The notes under the pieces: generated by a model
Databases searched by the model: none
What the model was told of the DNA's origin: nothing
The model's input: only the letters and a program-made list of their open reading frames with translations
Source: SBAX01 sp964646605
GTDB lineage: Bacteria > Planctomycetota > Phycisphaerae > UBA1845
Direction: 5' to 3'
DNA: 64,000 nt
Assembly: GCA_964646605.1 (NCBI GenBank)
Contig: CAZYEX010000119.1
Coordinates: forward strand, 1 to 64,000
In this document: positions 26,821-36,709 of the stretch, in pieces
Numbering within the stretch: position 1 is the stretch's first letter
Layout of the letters: each line of letters begins with the position of its first letter
Program-made: the position numbers and the translations under genes

Positions 26821-29009
26821 GGAACCAAGACAAGGGGAAGCAGTTGCGCGGTGCTGGCAGCCGGACTCCCGTGCAACTCGACGGGGGCGCGCGTTTGAAT
26901 GGAACGCACCGCAGCGAGCGATGCGGTGGTCACGACGTCGATTTCCTCGAAGGGAATCAGCGCCGGTCCGCCATCTCGAACACGGTCTAAGAACGCTTTG
27001 ACCTCCTGCGTGTGACCCTTATCCTGCCGCAGCCGCATCTTAGGTACGCCGGGCCAGCCGTAGGCGCGCAGCTGTCGCCAATTGTCAATGAGAATCGCCC
27101 GACCCTCACTAAAGACCTCGATCTGTTCCTTGGGATAACTGGAGGGGCCATTGCTCCAGTAGTCAACCGTGCCAATGGATCCGTCTGCGAAGGTCAGAGA
27201 GAGCGTGATGGTGTCCGTCGGCGCATTCTTGTCCGCTGTGTCCATCGCCACGGTCTGCACACAGGTAATGGGATGTCCAACAAGGAACATCACCAGATCG
27301 ATGAAATGACAAGCCTCACCCAGAATCCGTCCGCCACCGATGGAAGCATCCTGAACCCAATGGTCGTGCGGAATGCTCCCGGCATTGACACGCGCGCGGA
27401 CCGCAATGGGTTGCGCCCGATCGGACAGCAATTGTTTGACCTTCCATGTATGCGGAGCGAAGCGTCGATTGAATCCGACCATCAGATGTAGGTGTGGGTT
27501 TTCCGTCGCGGCGCGGCGGACGCGGTCGAGTCCATCCTCCGAAATGGCGAGCGGCTTCTCGACGAACACGTTCTTTCCCGCATCGAGGGCCTCGGCGGCA
27601 AGGTCCGCGTGGTCGGCATGGCGGGTGGCGATGAACACCACATTGATCGCTTCATTGCGCAAGAGTTCTTGGTAATCCGTAGTTGTGGTATGCGCGTCGA
27701 ACCTCTTGGCGGCGCGCAGGCCGCTGATGCCGGCGGCACTGGCAATAGACTCGATCGTCACACCGCAGTCTCTGATCGCGGGAATGAGTACGCGACTGGC
27801 GAAATTGCCGCTGCCGATCACACCCACTACCGGCCGGACCGATGGAGCCGATTGCGATTCGTGCCTTTTGACTGTCACGGACCGCTGCGTCGGCGCCGCG
27901 CCGTCGGAGTACGTCAACAGTACCCCCAGTGCGTCTGGATCATCGACTACTCGCTGATAGGCGGTTGACGCGTCGTTTTGAGGTAGACGGTGTGAAATGA
28001 GAGGCTCGACATCGAGACGTCCGCTCGCCAACGCCTCGAGAACCGCCTCGAAGTTCCGCGCGACCGTCCAGCGAACATAGGGTAGCGGATAATCGCGTCC
28101 ACCGGATTCATGCGCGGGGTCGTGGCGACCAGGTCCATACGAGCAGGAAACCTGGAAGGTCAATTCCTTTTCATAGAAATCGGCGCGACGAAGATTCAAG
28201 CCGACCACGCCGACCAGGACGATGCGTCCGCGCTTACGGCACATCTGCGCCGCTTGGTGAATGATGTCATCCGTCGCCGCCGAGGCCGCAATCACAACCC
28301 CGTCCACTCCACGCCCCCCGGCGAAGGCGTGCGCCGCGGAAACGGGATCCGTGCCCGGGTTGACGCTGACGGTGCGAAAACCGAACCGCCTCCCAAGCTC
28401 GCACCGCTGGGGGTTGGTATCCGTGGCGAGTACCTCGCACCCGTGGGCGCGAAGGAATTGCGCGACCAACATGCCGACCAGGCCCAATCCGATGACCGCG
28501 AACTTCTCGCCGAAGCTCGGCTGGGTGAGACGGACGCTGTGAAGTGCGATTGCCCCGAGCACGGTGAACGCCGCGACGTCATCCTCGACTCCGTCGGGAA
28601 CGCTCGCCGCCAATGTCGCAGGCACGTGGACGATCTCGGCGTGCGGTCCGTTCGATGCGACGCGATCTCCGACGCGGAATCCGCCGACCGTCGGACCGAC
28701 CTCGATCACGCGTCCGACGTTGCAGTATCCCAACGGCAGCGGCTCGTCGAGTCGGGCGAAGACGGCCTCCAGCGTGGGCAGCAGTCCGTCGGTGCGAATC
28801 TTGTCGAGCACCTGACGGACTTTCTCGGGTTGGGCGCGGGCTTTTCCGATCAGGCCGGCATGCCCGAACTCGACCAACGACCGTTCCGTTCCCGCGGAGA
28901 TCAGACTTCGCCTCGTTTGGATTAAGAGGTGACCGGGTCGAACTAGCGGACAGGGAACCTCCGCCAGCTCGATCTGCCCGGTACGCAGGTTTTGCAAAAC
29001 TTGCTTCAC
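26817..29009 (-). CDS. Two-domain oxidoreductase: zinc-type alcohol dehydrogenase fused to Gfo/Idh/MocA
   Basis: This 730-residue protein starts with GTG. Residues 1 to ~365 form a medium-chain (alcohol-dehydrogenase-like) reductase: GTERSLVEFG, GYCNVGRVIEVG and a nucleotide-binding GLGLVGMLVAQF segment. From about 395 to 700 follows a Gfo/Idh/MocA oxidoreductase: GVIGSGNFASRVLIPA, VFIATRHADHADLA, EKPLAI and GGGRILGEACHFIDL. This fusion is a recognised family found in O-antigen/exopolysaccharide loci, where it is thought to process sugar nucleotides or their oligosaccharide derivatives; the exact reaction is unknown. It is translationally coupled to the lyase gene and belongs to the minus-strand run 24577-36272. 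Confidence 0.8.
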   Translation of the reverse strand: MKQVLQNLRTGQIELAEVPCPLVRPGHLLIQTRRSLISAGTERSLVEFGHAGLIGKARAQPEKVRQVLDKIRTDGLLPTLEAVFARLDEPLPLGYCNVGRVIEVGPTVGGFRVGDRVASNGPHAEIVHVPATLAASVPDGVEDDVAAFTVLGAIALHSVRLTQPSFGEKFAVIGLGLVGMLVAQFLRAHGCEVLATDTNPQRCELGRRFGFRTVSVNPGTDPVSAAHAFAGGRGVDGVVIAASAATDDIIHQAAQMCRKRGRIVLVGVVGLNLRRADFYEKELTFQVSCSYGPGRHDPAHESGGRDYPLPYVRWTVARNFEAVLEALASGRLDVEPLISHRLPQNDASTAYQRVVDDPDALGVLLTYSDGAAPTQRSVTVKRHESQSAPSVRPVVGVIGSGNFASRVLIPAIRDCGVTIESIASAAGISGLRAAKRFDAHTTTTDYQELLRNEAINVVFIATRHADHADLAAEALDAGKNVFVEKPLAISEDGLDRVRRAATENPHLHLMVGFNRRFAPHTWKVKQLLSDRAQPIAVRARVNAGSIPHDHWVQDASIGGGRILGEACHFIDLVMFLVGHPITCVQTVAMDTADKNAPTDTITLSLTFADGSIGTVDYWSNGPSSYPKEQIEVFSEGRAILIDNWRQLRAYGWPGVPKMRLRQDKGHTQEVKAFLDRVRDGGPALIPFEEIDVVTTASLAAVRSIQTRAPVELHGSPAASTAQLLPLVLVP

Positions 29010-29092
29010 GGATTAGCGGTTCCGTCGCGGCGCCGCGAACCGTCGCGCCGCCCCAATCATCGTAGCCTCAGTTGCCGGTCAACGTCGAGCCG

Positions 29093-30316
29093 TCAAAGCG
29101 TGGCGGCCTCAGCCATCCCCACCGGACCCGACGGAGCCCCGGCCAACACATTCTCAATCTCGGTCATCGCATCGGACACAATGCTGTCCCAGTCGCGGAA
29201 AAACAGGCGGATTCGCTCCTCCCCGGCCTTGACCAGCGTGTCCCGTAGCGTGGGCGAGTCGCGGAGTTGCACGATCGCGTCCCGAATCGAGGCCGGGTCG
29301 CGCGGATCGAAATAACGCGCCGCGGGCCCGCACACGTCCCGAGCGAAGTCCAAATCGCTGGTCAAGATCGGTCTCCGAAATTGCATGGCTTCGAGGTACG
29401 TTCCGCTGAACGACTCAAGGAGTGTGGGTAGGATCAATCCGCTGCTATGCGCGAAGTAGCCGGCGAGTTCCGATTGCGGAACAGGGCCGACGTTCAACAG
29501 GTGCTCGTTCAACCCGGCGCCACGAAGCCGCGAGAGGAACCGTCTCGCCAAGGGATGGTCGCTCTCCTGTACCGTCAGGACGACGGTGACATCGGATAGC
29601 TCGGAGCGGAACCGCTCAAACACGTCAAAGAATACCTCGAGGTTCTTGTGAGCGTAATAGCGTGTCAGGCAAAACAGTACGAACCGTCCGCTCGGCGCTT
29701 CCAGAACGCGCGGGACGGCGCTCTGGTCGCCCTGAAGCGTCAATCGGGAAACCGCGTTAGGCATGACCGCCACGCGTCCGCGAAACTCATAGGTTCTTCG
29801 GAAACGGTCACAGGCCGTCTTCGTTTGGCAAAAAACGACCTGGACCGAGCCCAAGGAGCGCCGCAAACGGCGCCGACCCAGAACGTTCTGCAACCGGTAT
29901 CGAAGCATCTCCGTCTGGTAGAACTCGGGTCCATAGAAATAGTGCGGCTTGTGAACGAGGACCGCTTGCGTACACGAAGCGCCCCGAAGGCCGAAGTTCC
30001 CAAGTCCCCAGATGACGTCGGGCCGAAACTCGCGCACCCTTGCCGGAATGGTGAACGACTCGAAAAGATGTTGCCGCACCCACCCTCGCCCGCGCTCGAA
30101 GTAACGACAATCGGCGTGGGGCGGCTTCTCTACGGATTCGTAGCCGACATCCTCCGGCATGAGCAAAAGATACTCGTGCTGCGGCCGCACGCGGGACAAC
30201 GACGCAATCACGTTCTTGCCCACGGAAAGACCGCCCGCGGCGCGCAGGTTGTGAGCGAGGATGACCACCCGCAGCGGATCCTGTTCGCGATGTAACTCCG
30301 CCGTCCCTTGCCGCAT
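29093..30316 (-). CDS. Glycosyltransferase, GT4-type (GT-B fold)
   Basis: A ~407-residue retaining-type transferase. The N-terminal domain begins at VVILAHNLRAAGG, with the GG loop of GT4 enzymes. The C-terminal domain has ESFSGTYLEA, matching the E-x7-E nucleotide-sugar motif. No signal peptide or membrane span was seen, so it is probably cytoplasmic or peripheral, adding a sugar to a lipid-linked repeat unit. The start is uncertain: the ATG at 30316 has AGGA 8 nt upstream, while the frame is open to a GTG at 30376. Donor and acceptor cannot be read from the sequence. Confidence 0.75.
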   Translation of the reverse strand: MRQGTAELHREQDPLRVVILAHNLRAAGGLSVGKNVIASLSRVRPQHEYLLLMPEDVGYESVEKPPHADCRYFERGRGWVRQHLFESFTIPARVREFRPDVIWGLGNFGLRGASCTQAVLVHKPHYFYGPEFYQTEMLRYRLQNVLGRRRLRRSLGSVQVVFCQTKTACDRFRRTYEFRGRVAVMPNAVSRLTLQGDQSAVPRVLEAPSGRFVLFCLTRYYAHKNLEVFFDVFERFRSELSDVTVVLTVQESDHPLARRFLSRLRGAGLNEHLLNVGPVPQSELAGYFAHSSGLILPTLLESFSGTYLEAMQFRRPILTSDLDFARDVCGPAARYFDPRDPASIRDAIVQLRDSPTLRDTLVKAGEERIRLFFRDWDSIVSDAMTEIENVLAGAPSGPVGMAEAATL

Positions 30317-30400
30317 GTGTTTGTTCCTGCGATCCATCCTCGGCGAAACCATCCGCTGGGTCTTTTTCTCGCCCACGCCCGTTGTGGCATTATGGATCGG

Positions 30401-31543
30401 CTAGTGATCCTTTGTCAGTCCTTCAAGCAAACCCAACATCCGTCCGCCGACCGCGTCAAAAGAGTAATGATGATCGACCCATTGCCGAGATTTCGCCCGT
30501 AGGTCGTCGGCAACCCGCCCGTTCTCGAGGATCAAGACAATGTGCCGTGCCATGGCGCGAAAATCACCAATGTCGCAAACCAGCGCCGTCCCCGCCTGCT
30601 CTGCCTCCCAGGCGACTCCGACGCGCGTGGAGACCGTCGGCGTGCCAACGCAAAACGCCTCGGTGAGTGCTTTGCCATAGGTCTCTCCCTCGGAAGAAAA
30701 CACATGTATATCGGCTGCCTTCAGCAAGGGAGGAATGGCCTCCTGTCGCACGAGGGACTCCGTAAACATGACATGGTGCTTGAGGCCCAATTCCGCAACC
30801 AGCGGCCGCAGCGGACCACAACTGAACCGACCGGGACAACAGAGAAACACCTCCCGGAAACGCTCTCTGACCAATGCCGTCGCGCGAAGAAGGGTATCGT
30901 GCCGCTTCGCGGGAAGCAAGGACGCCGGATACACCAGGACCGGGCGACCGGCTGCCTTGGCCTGTGCGACCGCCGCGAATTCCTTGGAAAGAGGCATCTC
31001 TGCCGTGCGTCTCCACCACTCCACATCAATCGGTGTTGGGACGATGCGAGTGAAATCATCGCGCAGGCCCGCCGCCTGCATCTGCCGTCGTTCCAATTCA
31101 CACTGAATCCAGACTTGGTCGGCCAGCCTGTTGACTGACCACGCGGCCAAGCGGCGTGCCCATCTCGCATATCGCGTTGTATTGCGAACGCTCTGCAACC
31201 ACCAGACCATTCGCGGTCCGCCGCGTCGGAAGTACCTTCTCTCCGCTAAATGGCCGACCGTCGTAATCAGCGCCACGTCGGGTTGAAGGGACTCACACAG
31301 TCGGCCTAAATCTCCCGACGGGCGCAGGAGTTGGGGCAATCCCGTGCGGTGCAACGACGGCACATCGAAAAACGGGATCTCCGCGGCCGCGAGCGAAGTC
31401 AACAGACCGGGAGTGGCCTCGCCATCGCAACCCGTCATGATCACGTCCACACCCTGGCGCCTCATCCACAGCGCTAATTGGACAAATTGAAACGCCAGTC
31501 CAAGCCCTGGTGTCGATCCCGTGATAAGAACCTTGAGCGGCAT
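30401..31543 (-). CDS. Glycosyltransferase, GT4-type
   Basis: A 380-residue protein of GT-B fold. The N-terminus has ITGSTPGLGLAFQFVQLALWM, a Gly-rich loop followed by a helix, and ARRLAAWSVNRLADQVWIQC leads to the linker. The C-terminal half has YPASLLPAKRHDTLLRA and EGETYGKALTEAFCVGTPTV, with the E-x7-E motif and the following small-residue segment of GT4. It lies between the other GT4 gene and the flippase, 18 bp from the latter, so it probably builds the exported repeat unit. The specific linkage is unknown. Confidence 0.75.
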   Translation of the reverse strand: MPLKVLITGSTPGLGLAFQFVQLALWMRRQGVDVIMTGCDGEATPGLLTSLAAAEIPFFDVPSLHRTGLPQLLRPSGDLGRLCESLQPDVALITTVGHLAERRYFRRGGPRMVWWLQSVRNTTRYARWARRLAAWSVNRLADQVWIQCELERRQMQAAGLRDDFTRIVPTPIDVEWWRRTAEMPLSKEFAAVAQAKAAGRPVLVYPASLLPAKRHDTLLRATALVRERFREVFLCCPGRFSCGPLRPLVAELGLKHHVMFTESLVRQEAIPPLLKAADIHVFSSEGETYGKALTEAFCVGTPTVSTRVGVAWEAEQAGTALVCDIGDFRAMARHIVLILENGRVADDLRAKSRQWVDHHYSFDAVGGRMLGLLEGLTKDH

Positions 31544-31561
31544 GGGTATCTTGGTCGGCGC

Positions 31562-32974
31562 TTACCTCGCGCCATCCTCATTTGTTAAGGTCGCCAATCG
31601 TGATGCGCGTCTCGTTGTCTGTATGAGCGCCAGGCACCCGCCCGGACCCGCGCAAACAAGAATCGTATAGAGAATGCCACCAACCAAGACGCCGACCGCG
31701 GCTCCGGCAACTCCATAGCTGCGAATCGCGAACCAGCATACCGGGACGACAATGAGCCCGCCGACAACTCGAAAGGCGAGCGTGACTCCCATCCGCTGAT
31801 GTACCGCAAAGAATGACTGAAGCAGCAGCCCTAGACACTGCATGAAGCGCGCCCCAGCCAGGCACAAGACAATGCCCTGCGGTAGGACGAAATCGACATT
31901 AGTCAGAAGGCGCATGAGCTTTTCGCCCCACAGCCAGTATATGGGAAGCGCGGCAAGGCCGAACGCAAGGTAGGCGCATGCGCTTGCCAAGAGAACCCGA
32001 TCCGCAGCCCAAAGACGACTCGGTTCGCTTCCATCGCCCGCGCGTTGGTACGCGATGGGAACCGCCAGTCCGTTAAAGATCGCGGAGAACAACATATAGG
32101 GTATTCCGCAGACCTGGTACGTCGCGACGTACGCACCCACGGAGTTCAAATCGAGCTGAATACCCAGGATATACCGTTCGGAAAAACTCTGCACCCACTG
32201 GCACATGAGGAGAAGCCCATACGGGATGCCAAAAGTAACAATCGTACGCCGCAGCTGCGAAGCCTCGCCCGTGGGGATTAGCAGCATGTGACGCACCATC
32301 GGTGCCGTGCCGATGATTGCCAACATAGCCGCCGCGGCAGCATACGCACCCAACGCGGTCGCAGTAGAGTCCCGCCAAGCGTAGGCTGCACAAGCCACCA
32401 GAACCGTCTGCAAGGCAATGAACCCTAGGTTCTGGAAGGCGGAGCCTCGGCGATCCCGTTGTAGATCCGCAAGCTCGACACCCAGGGCACGCCAGCGGTT
32501 GGTCAGGAACAGGAAGGCCGTCGCGAGGGCCGTCCACGCTCCGATGCCGAGATAGGTGGACAATTGTCGCGTAGAGACGGCGACGACGAGCGCGAGAATG
32601 AGAGTGACGCTCGCGTACCAGCGAAGAAAGGAGAGATTCAATGAACGCGCCGCACCGCGGGCCTGCGCAGCCGAAAGTGACCGATAATAGGCATGGGCGA
32701 TGGGCATGGCGGCAACGTCCGTGAGTAGTCCCACGGCGGTCAGGGCGAGGTTGTATTCCCCAAAGGCCGCGGGAGTCATCAGAGACGTAAGGAGCTTAAG
32801 GCCGACAAAGACGAGAAGGAATTCAACAACTTTGTGTCCGACCACCCACGCGGCCTCCCGCCGCAGTCGGTCGCTACCGAACAGCTCGGCGGTAAGTGCG
32901 AGCATCGTCCGGCTGAGGGATGCGACGAGGGCGGTCGACCGCGCCGGGATTGGTTGCGAACTGCCCACTTTCAT
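31562..32974 (-). CDS. Polysaccharide flippase (Wzx-like, MOP superfamily)
   Basis: This 470-residue integral membrane protein has many hydrophobic segments spread over its length (roughly 12-14 by eye). The early KVVEFLLVFVGLKLLTSLMTPAAFGEYN stretch, with a conserved-type AxxFGxYN motif, is characteristic of the polysaccharide-transport branch of the MOP exporters. It is expected to flip undecaprenyl-linked oligosaccharide across the inner membrane. Its neighbours are two glycosyltransferases and a polymerase-like protein, which fits a Wzx/Wzy pathway. No strong Shine-Dalgarno precedes the ATG; a start at the Met 23 residues further in is possible. Confidence 0.75.
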   Translation of the reverse strand: MKVGSSQPIPARSTALVASLSRTMLALTAELFGSDRLRREAAWVVGHKVVEFLLVFVGLKLLTSLMTPAAFGEYNLALTAVGLLTDVAAMPIAHAYYRSLSAAQARGAARSLNLSFLRWYASVTLILALVVAVSTRQLSTYLGIGAWTALATAFLFLTNRWRALGVELADLQRDRRGSAFQNLGFIALQTVLVACAAYAWRDSTATALGAYAAAAAMLAIIGTAPMVRHMLLIPTGEASQLRRTIVTFGIPYGLLLMCQWVQSFSERYILGIQLDLNSVGAYVATYQVCGIPYMLFSAIFNGLAVPIAYQRAGDGSEPSRLWAADRVLLASACAYLAFGLAALPIYWLWGEKLMRLLTNVDFVLPQGIVLCLAGARFMQCLGLLLQSFFAVHQRMGVTLAFRVVGGLIVVPVCWFAIRSYGVAGAAVGVLVGGILYTILVCAGPGGCLALIQTTRRASRLATLTNEDGAR

Positions 32975-33021
32975 GCGTGTACCGTGACGCCCGCCTCACG
33001 CGGCGTAACTGCTTTGTTCCA

Positions 33022-34413
33022 TCATCTGGCCCGTAGCGGAATGGATGAATGGAAGGCCGACTGCGAGGCGGAGGCATTCCCAACGCTTCGAACACCGGAA
33101 CTTGGCCGGGCCGCAAATGAAAACCCGCACAGTCGGCCCAGAACCCATAGAATCACCAATGTCCACACACCCATGAGAAAAACCTCATACGGTTGGCCGC
33201 GCACTGCGAGCAGCGCAAGCCGCGCATAGAGTGCCCCAATGGACACAAACCAAAGCAGGCTTGTACGCACCTTCCATTGTACCAGTCCGAATACGGCCCC
33301 GTTGAAGAACATCAGCAGAATCCCCGGCCAACCCCAAAAATTGATGTAGCCGTCGCCCATCATGGTCGGTGGAATGGTGGTCAACTCTCTGGCGCTTCCT
33401 GGCTCCACCATCGCCGCAAACACCATGTTCGGATCCTCGGGTTTGATGTTCGCAAAGTACCTCCTCGGCAGAAAAAACACCAGAAGTCGTCTATACGCCG
33501 CACCATGTAGGAATGGATGCCGATCGGGAAAGTACTCCACGGCCGCGACCAGAAACTCATGGTAGTTGAGCGGGTCCCTGGATAGAGCCCCTTGGTAGGT
33601 AGCGGGAGACACAATGGTCGATAGCATCTCTCCGTAGGTCTGACGAGACATGCTGCGCCGAACATCATAGAGGGCGACGCTAAGCACCAGCATTCCGAAG
33701 GCGGCGGCGGCGACGCCGAGCCCGCGCGGAACGGATACTTTGCGTCGCAGAGTATATCCCATGACCAAAGCACCGAGTAGCCCCATCGAATTGGCTCGAC
33801 TGCCCTGACTAGCCAAGAAAAGGAGAGCCGCCATTCCCACAGCGTACAGGGTGCCGGCAACCATGTATCTTCGAGGTAAGAAGAACCCCACGAAACCCGG
33901 AACAATGGAAAGCACTACGAAGTATTGCGCGATCGCGGCTGCATAGTGTTCTTCATAGGTGCGAGCGGCAAAGCGAGCTTGCTGAAATACCTCCCAAACT
34001 CCCGTGCCCGTGGCGAGGACGGATACGGCCCAAGCTGCGAAGCCGACGAATGTGCAAAGCCAAAAGAGTCGGCGGAGCAGGGTCTGCCCCTGCGGCATGT
34101 TGAGGGTCGACGACAGCTCCGCGGACAAGCCGAAAAAACGAGGTCGTGCAAACTCGTACAAACGCCATCCCAACGAAAACAGAATCACGCCAACCAAGGC
34201 CAGGAGAGCGGCGTGCAGTCGACTTCGCTCGGAAAACTGGGCCAAGTGCATCCACGACGGAGTAAGGGCGGGCACTAGTCCGTGAATCAGGCCCAATGAT
34301 GCAAACATGAGGAACTTCGGAAACCGTCCGCGCAGATCCATTACGGCGCTGACGCATTCGCCTGCGCACCACCCGGCGGTCAACAGATGAATGAGTACAA
34401 TCACGACCTGCAT
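33022..34413 (-). CDS. O-antigen/exopolysaccharide polymerase-like membrane protein (Wzy-like)
   Basis: A 463-residue protein with about 10-12 hydrophobic segments by eye and a long polar loop between residues ~245 and 345. That loop contains RRYFANIKPEDPNMVFAAM and PPTMMGDGYINFWGWPG, the kind of large periplasmic loop typical of Wzy-type polymerases. Sequence conservation in that family is very low, so the call rests on topology and on position next to a flippase and transferases. AGGA lies upstream of the ATG with a wide spacing. Confidence 0.6.
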   Translation of the reverse strand: MQVVIVLIHLLTAGWCAGECVSAVMDLRGRFPKFLMFASLGLIHGLVPALTPSWMHLAQFSERSRLHAALLALVGVILFSLGWRLYEFARPRFFGLSAELSSTLNMPQGQTLLRRLFWLCTFVGFAAWAVSVLATGTGVWEVFQQARFAARTYEEHYAAAIAQYFVVLSIVPGFVGFFLPRRYMVAGTLYAVGMAALLFLASQGSRANSMGLLGALVMGYTLRRKVSVPRGLGVAAAAFGMLVLSVALYDVRRSMSRQTYGEMLSTIVSPATYQGALSRDPLNYHEFLVAAVEYFPDRHPFLHGAAYRRLLVFFLPRRYFANIKPEDPNMVFAAMVEPGSARELTTIPPTMMGDGYINFWGWPGILLMFFNGAVFGLVQWKVRTSLLWFVSIGALYARLALLAVRGQPYEVFLMGVWTLVILWVLGRLCGFSFAARPSSGVRSVGNASASQSAFHSSIPLRAR

Positions 34414-34511
34414 AGACTCACTGATTCCTGTCCAGAACCCAGTCTGCCCGGCGTTGCGTGGTCACTAATCCGAACATCCCATAAACGGGCGCCATTCACT
34501 GAACGCCGTCG

Positions 34512-36272
34512 TTATGGATCAACGAGGATCCGAAGGCGTTCACCGGGGAGCACAATACGGCGACCCAAGAAATAGAACTCCCCAGCCCGCCGATTCCAAT
34601 TATCCACCGCCAGCAATTGTTCTCCGTTTTTTCCCACAAAACGTCGTACCTCGACCCCGATGGGAACACCGTAAACTCCTGCCCGGTCAAGATACTGCGG
34701 TTCGCGCTGCCACCAGTTCACTCTGGTACGTTCATGGACAATGGCTGCGACCGCCTGATTCAACGTGTCCGGCGTTCGATCGCTCTCTGCCAATCGCATC
34801 GCGTCCAGCTTGGCACCCAACAAGAACGCCTGGCGCTCGGTCCAATACTCATGACCTCGAGTGGGTCCCCAGAGGGTGTGGTCGCCATTGGATTCTCCCA
34901 AGAAGAAGATACGGTCGCGCAGCAGATAGCGTCCGAAGGCGGGGAAGCTTGCACAAGATAGTCCGCCTCCTAAGTCGGAGGGAGTCTGCCGGGGATTCGT
35001 CTCACAAGAGGCGCCGCCCCACAGGCATCCGCTGATGAGATACGCAGCCGGGTATACATCGACGGGCATCTCAATGACCACGCCGGGCGGAAAAGTCAAC
35101 CCAAACAATCGTGCGACGCTGAGGGGCTCACCAAAATATTCGGCCCCGAGAACGTCGATGTAGTGAGCATTGACGCCGAGATCATTGACGTTGTATCGAA
35201 CCCAATCTGCCAGAAAGCGACGATTCTGCACGCTCGACGCCGTAAGTTCGGTAAGCGGACCATACGGAGAACGGGGGCGTGTGTAGAAACCGAAGTGTCC
35301 TTCACCCTTTACGCGCGGCAGAAGGCTCTGAAAAAGCGACCGATAGCGAGGGTGGATGTTCGATTGGGCGAGGCAACAGCCGGTCTCCTTGCCGGGTGAG
35401 GGAAACACGTCGCTCATCTGTCCCCACATTTGGATCCAGGGAAACCACCGCTTGAACCGCTCCCAATTGTCGGCCACGCGCTGTAGCTCGTGATCCTGGA
35501 AGTTTTGGAGCTGGACGTTCTGCCAACCGTGGATCTCCCGCAACCACTCGGGGTACTCGACGGGAGCGAGTCCCTCGAACTGCATATTGGTGGTAAGGAA
35601 CCGGCGGTAGGCATCGAGGGCTCGGTGCCAAGGGTAGTCACCCAGGGATTGGCTCCCCTCGAAATGACCGATGAGCGCCGACACGACTCGTTGCCCATGG
35701 GGCCCGAGGAAATCGTCATAGCGCAGACCGAGCCGGTTCTTGGCGTAGGCGACAAAAACTTTCACCGGCGGCCAGTTCGCGGCGGCGACGATCCGTCCTT
35801 GGGTCGCGTCGGCGATTACAGCCAGCGGCGCAAAACAGGGCCCGGGATAGATTCGACCCTCCCACTTGGCCGGGGCTTGAGCGTCGGCTTTCCGCGCCTG
35901 TCCCATCCAATGCGGAAAGTAGAGGATGTCGTCATCGGCGTGCCTACCGAGTGGCGCCGGATCGGCCTCCCACGGGAACCACAGCTCTCGAATCCCGTCC
36001 TCGTGGGTCTGAACCGCCAACTGCCAATACCCGTCCCCCAAGTCGGTGACCCTGGCCGTGAAGCGTCGATCCGCCGCCGCCTCACGGTACACCGCGAACT
36101 CTCCGCCATGGAACGTGACCGCAAACGCGGGCTGGGTATTCGCAGGAACTTGTCCGGCCGATACAGCGGTGTTCGTAGGCGCAAGCGCGGATAGAAAGGC
36201 GACGGGAAGCCCGAGGCCCAACCTGGGACGTCGGGAGTTCCGATTCTGAATCGCAGGAGGCGGTCGACCCAT
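34512..36272 (-). CDS. Exported glycoside-hydrolase-like protein of unknown specificity
   Basis: This 586-residue protein starts at the ATG at 36272 (AAGGG upstream) and has a signal peptide with a long Arg-rich n-region and LGLPVAFLSALAPTNTAVSAG. The frame is open to 36422 without support. An N-terminal beta-rich region is followed by a part resembling a TIM-barrel glycosidase: WGQMSDVF, NDLGVNAHYIDVLGAEYF, IFFLGESNGDHTLW, then a short C-terminal beta domain. It is similar in feel to the uncharacterised DUF6259-type proteins, but I cannot confirm that. As the first gene of the minus-strand run it may trim or modify the polysaccharide made by its neighbours. Confidence 0.55.
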   Translation of the reverse strand: MGRPPPAIQNRNSRRPRLGLGLPVAFLSALAPTNTAVSAGQVPANTQPAFAVTFHGGEFAVYREAAADRRFTARVTDLGDGYWQLAVQTHEDGIRELWFPWEADPAPLGRHADDDILYFPHWMGQARKADAQAPAKWEGRIYPGPCFAPLAVIADATQGRIVAAANWPPVKVFVAYAKNRLGLRYDDFLGPHGQRVVSALIGHFEGSQSLGDYPWHRALDAYRRFLTTNMQFEGLAPVEYPEWLREIHGWQNVQLQNFQDHELQRVADNWERFKRWFPWIQMWGQMSDVFPSPGKETGCCLAQSNIHPRYRSLFQSLLPRVKGEGHFGFYTRPRSPYGPLTELTASSVQNRRFLADWVRYNVNDLGVNAHYIDVLGAEYFGEPLSVARLFGLTFPPGVVIEMPVDVYPAAYLISGCLWGGASCETNPRQTPSDLGGGLSCASFPAFGRYLLRDRIFFLGESNGDHTLWGPTRGHEYWTERQAFLLGAKLDAMRLAESDRTPDTLNQAVAAIVHERTRVNWWQREPQYLDRAGVYGVPIGVEVRRFVGKNGEQLLAVDNWNRRAGEFYFLGRRIVLPGERLRILVDP

Positions 36273-36709
36273 GGAACGCACCCTTACTTCTGCGCCCGCG
36301 CTGGCTCCGCGGACCTTCCAGACAATAACGAAATACAACCACACTGCAATCGCACGGCGTGCATCGTTCGATCGCCCAGACCCGAATCCTATCCGTTCCC
36401 TATTATCGGCTGCGCAGGGCATGGAGCGGTTCGGACAGCGCTCGACTGTTTCGCCCTAAGCTTTTCCGATTCCGGCTTGGGTTTCGCAGCCCCACGAGGT
36501 ACATTGCGAGATAGCCGGACTCGGATTCTACATCGGTCGGGGGAGGCTCAGGGGCGGGGGACACGGGGTCGTTGCTCAGCATGCGCCCGTTGGGCGGGCC
36601 GAGGGAACCCGTAGGTTTGGCTGCGGGAGGTGCGAGGGAGCGCAGCGGACGGAATCCCAGCCGCACGAGTGGGCCGGCGGGCGTTCCGGCCGCGTAACGA
36701 GGCGTAGTC
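36273..36709. other. Divergent intergenic region, 437 bp
   Basis: Lies between the start of the exported glycosidase-like gene and that of the protease. One promoter-like pair points right (36477-36505, listed separately). A GATAAT near 36404-36409 reads as a -10 on the minus strand, without a matching -35. No gene or strong hairpin was seen. Confidence 0.4.
36477..36505 (+). promoter_or_regulatory. Weak predicted promoter for the protease gene
   Basis: TTGGGT (36477-36482), a 17-bp spacer and TACATT (36500-36505) give a weak sigma70-like match about 200 bp upstream of the ATG at 36710. Confidence 0.25.
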
